Positions 1 to 3,882 of a stretch of 5,730 nucleotides of DNA are shown piece by piece. Position 1 is the stretch's first letter. Each line of letters opens with the position of its first letter. The position numbers and the translations under genes were made by a program. The stretch is taken from contig SYEI01000057.1 of assembly GCA_005800865.1 (NCBI GenBank), positions 1 to 5,730 of the forward strand, read 5' to 3'. The DNA comes from Bacteroidota bacterium. Its GTDB lineage: Bacteria > Bacteroidota > Bacteroidia > B-17B0 > Aurantibacillaceae. Below the pieces are notes generated by a model, which saw only the letters and a program-made list of their open reading frames with translations, was not told the origin of the DNA and ran no database searches.

Positions 1-29
1 ATACAGGGATTTTTGTTCTGAGAAAATAA

Positions 30-1586
30 TTAAATCACTATCTCATCTAAGTCTTTATTTAAAAAGTGATATTCCATAAACGAATAACTATCAGATTTGA
101 TAACCTTTACCCATTGCTTATGTTCGAAATACCATTTCCATTGTTTGCTTCTTAAAAAACCACCTTGTTTCAAATACCCTTCAATATATGGATGTACACA
201 AAGCGTTATATTTTTAGCAGATTGTTCTTTAATAATAAAACGTAAAGCGTTTTCAATTTGCTCCACAAATAAAATGCTTGGTTGCACTTTACCACTACCA
301 TTACAGCTTGGGCAAGTTTCTAATACTTCTACATTTACTTCAGGACGTAAACGCTGACGAGTAATTTGAATTAAACCAAATTTACTTGGAGGTAAAATAT
401 TGTGTCGTGCTCTATCCGACTTCATTTCTTCCTTCAACTTATCAAACAACAGTTTTCTGTTTTCAGGATTATGTAAGTCAATAAAGTCAATCACAATAAT
501 ACCGCCCATATCACGTAAACGTAATTGGCGAGCCACTTCAACCGCTGCTTCTAAGTTTACTTCAAGCGCATTTTCTTCTTGCGATTTATCACTCTTAGCA
601 CGGTTTCCACTATTAACATCAAATACATGTAAAGCTTCGGTATGTTCTACTACTAAGTAAGCTCCACTTTTCATGAAAACAGATTTGCCAAACAATGATT
701 TAATTTGACGATCAATTCCGAAATTATCAAAAATAGGAACCTTCCCTGTGTAGTGTTTTAAAATATCAACTTTATCAGGAGAGATAGTTTTAATGTACGA
801 TTTCAAATCATCATACACGGTTTCACTATTTACATGAATCGCATTAAACGAAGCGTTTAAAAAATCTCTTAAAATGGCATTCGTTCTATCAACTTCTCCT
901 AATAATTTAAATGGTGGCTCAGCCGTTTGTAAGGCTTTAAAACATTCGTCCCATTTACTTACTAAATCTGCCACATCACCTTCAATATCAGAAACCGATT
1001 TTCCTTCGGCAACTGTTCTGATAATCACCCCAAAGTTTTTTGGTTTAATGCTTTGCATTAATGCTTTTAACCTGCTTTTTTCTTCGCTGCTTCTAATTTT
1101 TGAAGACACGGAGATTTTATCAGAAAAAGGAATCAATACAATGTATCGTCCAGCAATCGAAATTTCTGTGGTAACTCTTGGACCTTTTGAGGAAATTGGC
1201 TCTTTAGCAACTTGTACTAAAATGTATTGTCCCGATTTTACAGCCTCATTAATTTTTCCATCTTTATTGATGTCGCCTTCATTTTTAAAATACATCAAGT
1301 TACTTACATTCTGTTTACCAGAACGCACAGCATCAACGTATTTCATCAACGAATTGGCTTGAGGGCCCAAATCTAAATAATGCAAAAATGCATCCTTCTC
1401 GTATCCTACATCTACAAAGGCTGCGTTAAGTCCGGTCATTACCTTTTTAACTTTACCTAGGTAGATATCGCCTACCGAAAATTTAATGTTATTTTTTTCT
1501 TTATGCAGTTCTATCAAACGTTTATCGTTTAATAGCCCTATAACAACTTCGTTAGGCGTAGAATTTATTACTAGTTCTACGTTCAC
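30..1586 (-). CDS. rng: Ribonuclease E/G family endoribonuclease (Rne/Rng)
   Basis: Single-strand-specific endoribonuclease, expected in the cytoplasm, acting in rRNA 5'-end maturation and mRNA decay. At 518 residues it is close in size to RNase G and lacks the long C-terminal degradosome scaffold of E. coli RNase E. An S1 RNA-binding domain spans about residues 37-127 and is interrupted by a charged insert at about 78-115. The 5'-sensor region follows (SSKGPRVTTEISIAGRY at 132-148; Arg190-Thr191 match the RNase E 5'-phosphate pocket RT pair). By alignment to RNase E, the catalytic metal ligands are Asp323 and Asn325 (FDVNSG) and Asp367 (VIDFID). The Zn-link CPSC motif is Cys425/Cys428, followed by NGSG. 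All key residues are present, so it should be active. The start is GTG at 1586-1584, giving MNVELVINS, the usual N-terminus of Bacteroidota members. The leader is AT-rich with no Shine-Dalgarno. It lies downstream of the HU/TPR/micro-protein genes on the same strand, behind two stem-loops. Confidence 0.97.
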   Translation of the reverse strand: MNVELVINSTPNEVVIGLLNDKRLIELHKEKNNIKFSVGDIYLGKVKKVMTGLNAAFVDVGYEKDAFLHYLDLGPQANSLMKYVDAVRSGKQNVSNLMYFKNEGDINKDGKINEAVKSGQYILVQVAKEPISSKGPRVTTEISIAGRYIVLIPFSDKISVSSKIRSSEEKSRLKALMQSIKPKNFGVIIRTVAEGKSVSDIEGDVADLVSKWDECFKALQTAEPPFKLLGEVDRTNAILRDFLNASFNAIHVNSETVYDDLKSYIKTISPDKVDILKHYTGKVPIFDNFGIDRQIKSLFGKSVFMKSGAYLVVEHTEALHVFDVNSGNRAKSDKSQEENALEVNLEAAVEVARQLRLRDMGGIIVIDFIDLHNPENRKLLFDKLKEEMKSDRARHNILPPSKFGLIQITRQRLRPEVNVEVLETCPSCNGSGKVQPSILFVEQIENALRFIIKEQSAKNITLCVHPYIEGYLKQGGFLRSKQWKWYFEHKQWVKVIKSDSYSFMEYHFLNKDLDEIVI

Positions 1587-1652
1587 TTTAAATAGTTTTA
1601 ATTTATATATAATAACGTTATTGACTGCACAATAAACCGATTAAAGTTTTAG

Positions 1653-1681
1653 CAAACAATAACATACACAAATAACACAAA
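1653..1681 (-). promoter_or_regulatory. Weak candidate promoter for the RNase E/G gene
   Basis: Read on the minus strand, a TTTG (1681-1678) is followed after 17 bases by ATTGTTTG (1660-1653), which matches six of eight positions of the Bacteroidota -7 box TAnnTTTG. The 17-base spacing equals that of the much better HU promoter at 3100-3072. It would give an untranslated leader of about 60 bases before the GTG start. The TTTG lies inside the upstream stem-loop, which weakens the case; the gene may instead be served by readthrough. Confidence 0.25.
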
Positions 1682-1712
1682 CGGCAAGCACATATTGGCT
1701 TTCCGTTTGTGT
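1675..1712 (-). terminator. Stem-loop between micro-protein gene and RNase E/G gene
   Basis: ACACAAACGG (1675-1684) pairs perfectly with CCGTTTGTGT (1703-1712). After one C/T mismatch, AAGC (1686-1689) pairs with GCTT (1698-1701), leaving an 8-base loop. This makes a 14-pair hairpin in the 162-base gap before the ribonuclease gene. On the minus strand it is followed by TATTTGTGTATGTTATTG, which is T-rich but not a clean T-run. It could therefore be a transcription terminator, an attenuator, or an RNA processing or 3'-end-stabilising structure. Confidence 0.6.
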
Positions 1713-1732
1713 GTAATCTTAACTAGAAAATC

Positions 1733-1751
1733 TAATTAGCTATGCTAATTA
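1733..1751 (-). terminator. Perfect 8-bp hairpin overlapping the micro-protein stop codon
   Basis: TAATTAGC (1733-1740), loop TAT, GCTAATTA (1744-1751) form a perfect 8-pair stem. On the minus strand the stem begins with the TAA stop codon (1751-1749) of the 29-residue gene and is followed by GATTTTCT. It is flanked by A- and T-rich stretches on both sides, so in shape it is a small bidirectional terminator; the plus-direction T-run (TTTTTTCTT from 1752) is the better one, although no plus-strand gene reads into it. The stem is low in GC, so it may be weak alone and act with the second hairpin about 20 bases further on. Confidence 0.5.
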
Positions 1752-1838
1752 TTTTTTCTTATGACGGTTCTTTCTCAAACGTTTTTTACGTTTGTGAGTA
1801 GCCATCTTATGTCTTTTTCTTTTCTTTCCGCTTGGCAT
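1749..1838 (-). CDS. 29-residue AURKAIP1/COX24-domain basic micro-protein
   Basis: Short frame from ATG (1838-1836) to TAA (1751-1749). The protein begins MPSGKKRKRHKMATHKRKK and ends RLRKNRHKKK; 17 of 29 residues are Lys or Arg and three more are His. This is the near-invariant small peptide found across Bacteroidota, usually annotated as AURKAIP1/COX24 domain-containing after its resemblance to the C-terminal tail of mitochondrial ribosomal protein mS38. The composition and absence of a fold core point to an RNA-embedded ribosomal extension protein; a ribosomal role in bacteria is inferred here. It starts 39 bases after the TPR stop codon and is probably co-transcribed with HU and TPR. The leader reads CCTAAGGATTATG, an SD-like AAGGA only two bases from the start, too close for normal use. 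An internal Met12 would give an 18-residue form, but the MPSGKK start is the family norm. Confidence 0.88.
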   Translation of the reverse strand: MPSGKKRKRHKMATHKRKKRLRKNRHKKK

Positions 1839-1877
1839 AATCCTTAGGTTTTAAAAAATTTATATTAGGTTAATTAT

Positions 1878-2708
1878 TTATTTACTTTTTAATTGTTCAA
1901 TATATTTTAGCACTTCTTGTTTTGCCATCGCATCTTCTGTAAGACTGGCATATTTTTGAAGCATTTCAATTGTTTTATTTGTTTGACTTTGTTGCTCATA
2001 AGCATCTGCTAAATGCAGGTACGCTTCTATATATAAAGGGTCAATTTCTAACACTTTATTAAAACGCTTTATCGCTTTATCCCATTGCTGAGATTTTACA
2101 GAGAAAAAAGCAAAAGTCAATTGAAGTTTCACATTATTACTATCCGTTTTTTCAACTTCGCGTAACATGCCAATTCCTTTCATCGGATCTTTACCTTCCT
2201 CTACAAAACAAGCAGCTAATTGAATTTTAGCATCCACGTTTTTAGCATCTTTATCTACTGCTTTTTGATAACAACGCATCGCACTTTGATATAAAGCAGG
2301 AATTTCGTTTTCATCTTTTGTAAAACGAACAGAATAATAATAACGATCGCCCGCTTTATTATAAGCTAAAGAAGTTTGACTTCTTTCAGCAATTTGTTCT
2401 ACAAAATAAGCCGCAAAATCTGGTCTTTTTTGTTTATCCCAAAATTGCACAACAGGAACAAAAGCCGTATCAACTTTTGAATTTTTAGCTGTATTAACTA
2501 AAGCATCATAAGTCGTTTTTTCTTCTGGTTTTAGTGATTTAGTAGCCATTGAGATGAATGTTTCAAGGCTTACTACTTCCATAGTTTCCTTTTTATCCAC
2601 TTTGGTTTCTAATTTACCTGTGTGTGTTTTTGGTGCAAGAAATAAAAGAACGAATAAAACAACAGCCGTTATTAATAACCCAATCTGTGTTTTACTTATT
2701 GTTGTCAT
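1878..2708 (-). CDS. Membrane-anchored tetratricopeptide repeat protein
   Basis: 276-residue protein of unknown specific function; TPR proteins normally act as scaffolds for protein-protein contact. One hydrophobic helix at about residues 9-26 (IGLLITAVVLFVLLFLAP) has no cleavage-like site, so it is a membrane anchor. A charged linker (27-45) and an alpha-helical region with no clear repeat (46-112) follow. The C-terminal half carries about four TPR-like units: roughly 115-156 (YQSAMRCYQKAV), 157-190 (AKIQLAACFVEEG), 193-224 (WDKAIKRFNKVLEIDP, the most canonical) and 227-258 (AYLHLADAYEQQ). Positive charge is heavier after the helix (Lys27, 32, 36, 39, 40) than before it (Lys6), so the TPR domain may face the cytoplasm. 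Its ATG shares one base with the HU stop codon (TAATG), implying translational coupling. No enzymatic motif was seen. Confidence 0.9.
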   Translation of the reverse strand: MTTISKTQIGLLITAVVLFVLLFLAPKTHTGKLETKVDKKETMEVVSLETFISMATKSLKPEEKTTYDALVNTAKNSKVDTAFVPVVQFWDKQKRPDFAAYFVEQIAERSQTSLAYNKAGDRYYYSVRFTKDENEIPALYQSAMRCYQKAVDKDAKNVDAKIQLAACFVEEGKDPMKGIGMLREVEKTDSNNVKLQLTFAFFSVKSQQWDKAIKRFNKVLEIDPLYIEAYLHLADAYEQQSQTNKTIEMLQKYASLTEDAMAKQEVLKYIEQLKSK

Positions 2709-3025
2709 TATTCAACTTGTTTGTTATCTAATGGTTCCGCAACTTTTACATTACGTTTTACTCTTTCGCTAAAAGTTTTAGCTGGTTTAAATGCTGGAAT
2801 AAAATGTGCTGGAATAATTACTGTTGTGTTTTTTGAAATATTACGTCCCACTTTTTCAGCACGCTTTTTAACCACAAAAGTACCAAAACCACGCAAATAC
2901 ACGTTTTTTCCTTCAGTCATTGAGGTGCGAATCGATTTCATGAATGCTTCCACGGTTGTTTGCACAACTATCTTTTCGATGCCTGTCTTTTCTGAAATTT
3001 CGTTTACTATGTCTGCTTTAGTCAT
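2708..3025 (-). CDS. HU/IHF-family nucleoid DNA-binding protein
   Basis: 105-residue histone-like protein that binds and bends DNA as a dimer in the nucleoid. The N-terminal helices (residues 1-38, MTKADIVNEISEKTGI) form the dimer core, followed by the family signature LRGFGTFVVKKRAEKVGRN (44-62) and the beta-arm (about 53-76) leading to IPAFKPAKTF (76-85). Arg61-Asn62 align with the HU arm, but the next residue is Ile63 where E. coli HU has the DNA-intercalating Pro63; the RNISKNTT arm is typical of Bacteroidota HU. A 15-residue polar tail (91-105) extends past the usual end. The gene is first in a minus-strand unit, has a good promoter at 3100-3072 and a leader of about 40 bases, and overlaps the TPR gene by one base. 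HU versus IHF-like cannot be separated from sequence alone; HU is the usual name for this subgroup. Confidence 0.95.
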   Translation of the reverse strand: MTKADIVNEISEKTGIEKIVVQTTVEAFMKSIRTSMTEGKNVYLRGFGTFVVKKRAEKVGRNISKNTTVIIPAHFIPAFKPAKTFSERVKRNVKVAEPLDNKQVE

Positions 3026-3046
3026 TTACAAAATATTTATAATCAA

Positions 3047-3066
3047 CGATTTAAAATTAAAAATCG
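3047..3066 (-). other. Possible 5'-leader hairpin of the HU transcript
   Basis: CGATTT (3047-3052) and AAATCG (3061-3066) are perfect inverted repeats around an 8-base A/T loop. Given the promoter at 3100-3072, transcription should start near 3066-3068, so this 6-pair stem would sit at the extreme 5' end of the HU mRNA. It could stabilise the mRNA, but such short AT-rich repeats also arise by chance. Confidence 0.3.
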
Positions 3067-3071
3067 GGCTG

Positions 3072-3100
3072 CAAAGATATGCTTTTTATTGTAAATCAAA
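3072..3100 (-). promoter_or_regulatory. Bacteroidota-type promoter of the HU-TPR-micro-protein unit
   Basis: On the minus strand TTTG (3100-3097) is followed after 17 bases by TATCTTTG (3079-3072), an exact match to the -7 consensus TAnnTTTG used by the Bacteroidota primary sigma factor, with its partner -33 TTTG. Expected transcription start is about 3066-3068, some 40 bases before the HU ATG. This is the only exact consensus promoter I found in the intergenic regions. Confidence 0.75.
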
Positions 3101-3114
3101 AATTTAGAACTATT

Positions 3115-3154
3115 TTTTTGAAAAATTTCTCATGGGCTTACGTTTTTTCAAAAA
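3115..3154. repeat. AT-rich inverted repeat in the divergent intergenic region
   Basis: TTTTTGAAAAA (3115-3125) and TTTTTCAAAAA (3144-3154) are exact reverse complements separated by 18 bases. They lie between the HU promoter and the start of the PASTA gene. They could be two operator half-sites, curved A-tract DNA or a hairpin; the low complexity makes chance occurrence likely. Confidence 0.3.
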
Positions 3155-3206
3155 CTAAGCTATTTATAAAAAGCGATTGTTTTAGCAATATTTAGAGTAA
3201 ATCCGA

Positions 3207-3217
3207 GCCATATTGGC
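3207..3217. promoter_or_regulatory. Small palindrome GCCATATTGGC upstream of the PASTA gene
   Basis: GCCA (3207-3210) and TGGC (3214-3217) flank TAT. The site stands out as a GC-containing dyad in otherwise AT-rich intergenic DNA, 22 bases before the candidate -7 box at 3240 and 44 bases before the ATG, a reasonable operator position. With four pairs per arm it is only suggestive. Confidence 0.25.
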
Positions 3218-3239
3218 GGTATTTTCTCTATTTATTAAG

Positions 3240-3247
3240 TATATTAG
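3240..3247 (+). promoter_or_regulatory. Candidate -7 box of the PASTA / T9SS-cargo unit
   Basis: TATATTAG matches seven of eight positions of TAnnTTTG (one T to A change) and is followed by CAC, a common context for Bacteroidota start sites. No TTTG is found at the usual distance upstream; the nearest TTG is at 3213-3215, a spacing of 24 bases. Transcription would begin around 3252-3255, leaving a leader of only about 10 bases before the ATG at 3262. Confidence 0.4.
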
Positions 3248-3261
3248 CACTCTGTATCATT

Positions 3262-3870
3262 ATGAAGGATTTATTTAGCTACCTAAAATCAAAAACATTT
3301 TTTAAGCATCTAGCTTTAGCAACGGTTAGTTTGGTTATAGTTTTATGGGCTTTATTTAAGTTATTAGGGGTATATACCCACCATGGCGAAACAGCAGAAG
3401 TGCCTGATTTTAAAGGAAAAGCCATTGCTGAATTAGATAATTTTGTAAAAGATAAAAACGTAGGTTATACCATTATTGATAGTGTTTACAGTCCAGAAGA
3501 AAAGCCAGGTATTGTTATTAAACAAGATCCAGAGGCAAAATCGATGGTAAAACACAATAGAATTATCTATTTATACGTTACTAGTACGCAAGCGCCACAA
3601 ATGGCTATGCCAAAATTAGTAGATAGAAGCACACGACAAGCCGTTTTTATGATTGAAAGTTATGGCCTTAAAGTTGGTAAAATAACAGAAATCGCAGGCG
3701 ATTGCAAAGGCTGCGTGCTAAAACAATATTTTAATGGTAAAGAAATTATGCCAGGTGATGCCATTAAAAAGGGAAGTAAAATAGATTTATCTGTAGGAAA
3801 AAAAGAAGAGGATTATTCTGCAATGTCAACAGATTCAACAGCTGTAGCAGATCCTGAAGATGAAGAATAA
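3262..3870 (+). CDS. Membrane-anchored PASTA-domain protein (no kinase or PBP domain)
   Basis: 202-residue protein. A short basic N-terminus (1-16) and one hydrophobic helix (about 17-36, LALATVSLVIVLWALFKLLG) should place the rest in the periplasm. Two PASTA domains follow: about 45-107 (AEVPDFKGKAIAELDN ... IIYLYVTS) and 114-179 (MAMPKLVDRSTRQAVFMIES ... GSKIDLSVGK), then an acidic tail ending PEDEE. PASTA domains bind peptidoglycan fragments or act as rigid spacers in Ser/Thr kinases and penicillin-binding proteins; here neither catalytic domain is present, as is common for stand-alone Bacteroidota members, which often lie near ddl and an rluD-like gene. The exact role is unknown. The second domain has a Cys148-Lys-Gly-Cys151 pair, which could form a disulfide. 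It is 12 bases upstream of the next gene, so they are likely one transcript. The ATG is chosen because the anchor follows directly. Confidence 0.92.
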   Translation: MKDLFSYLKSKTFFKHLALATVSLVIVLWALFKLLGVYTHHGETAEVPDFKGKAIAELDNFVKDKNVGYTIIDSVYSPEEKPGIVIKQDPEAKSMVKHNRIIYLYVTSTQAPQMAMPKLVDRSTRQAVFMIESYGLKVGKITEIAGDCKGCVLKQYFNGKEIMPGDAIKKGSKIDLSVGKKEEDYSAMSTDSTAVADPEDEE

Positions 3871-3882
3871 AATTATAAAAGA

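Noticed and set aside
1..29. Possible further gene or terminator at the left edge
   Set aside because: Only 29 bases lie beyond the RNase stop codon and they show no stem-loop or coding signal that can be judged.
97..1362. Three plus-strand open frames (97-357, 400-660, 874-1362) opposite the RNase E/G gene
   Set aside because: They are antisense to a fully conserved ribonuclease with all catalytic residues, and their translations show no family resemblance and biased composition.
1836..1849. AAGGA as an ordinary Shine-Dalgarno site for the micro-protein
   Set aside because: Two bases to the ATG is far shorter than functional spacing, and the lineage does not normally use SD pairing; kept only as a low-interest observation.
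2554..3107. Plus-strand frames 2554-2772 and 2721-3107 opposite the TPR and HU genes
   Set aside because: They are mirror images of real coding sequence; the second also runs through the HU promoter. No recognisable domain was seen.
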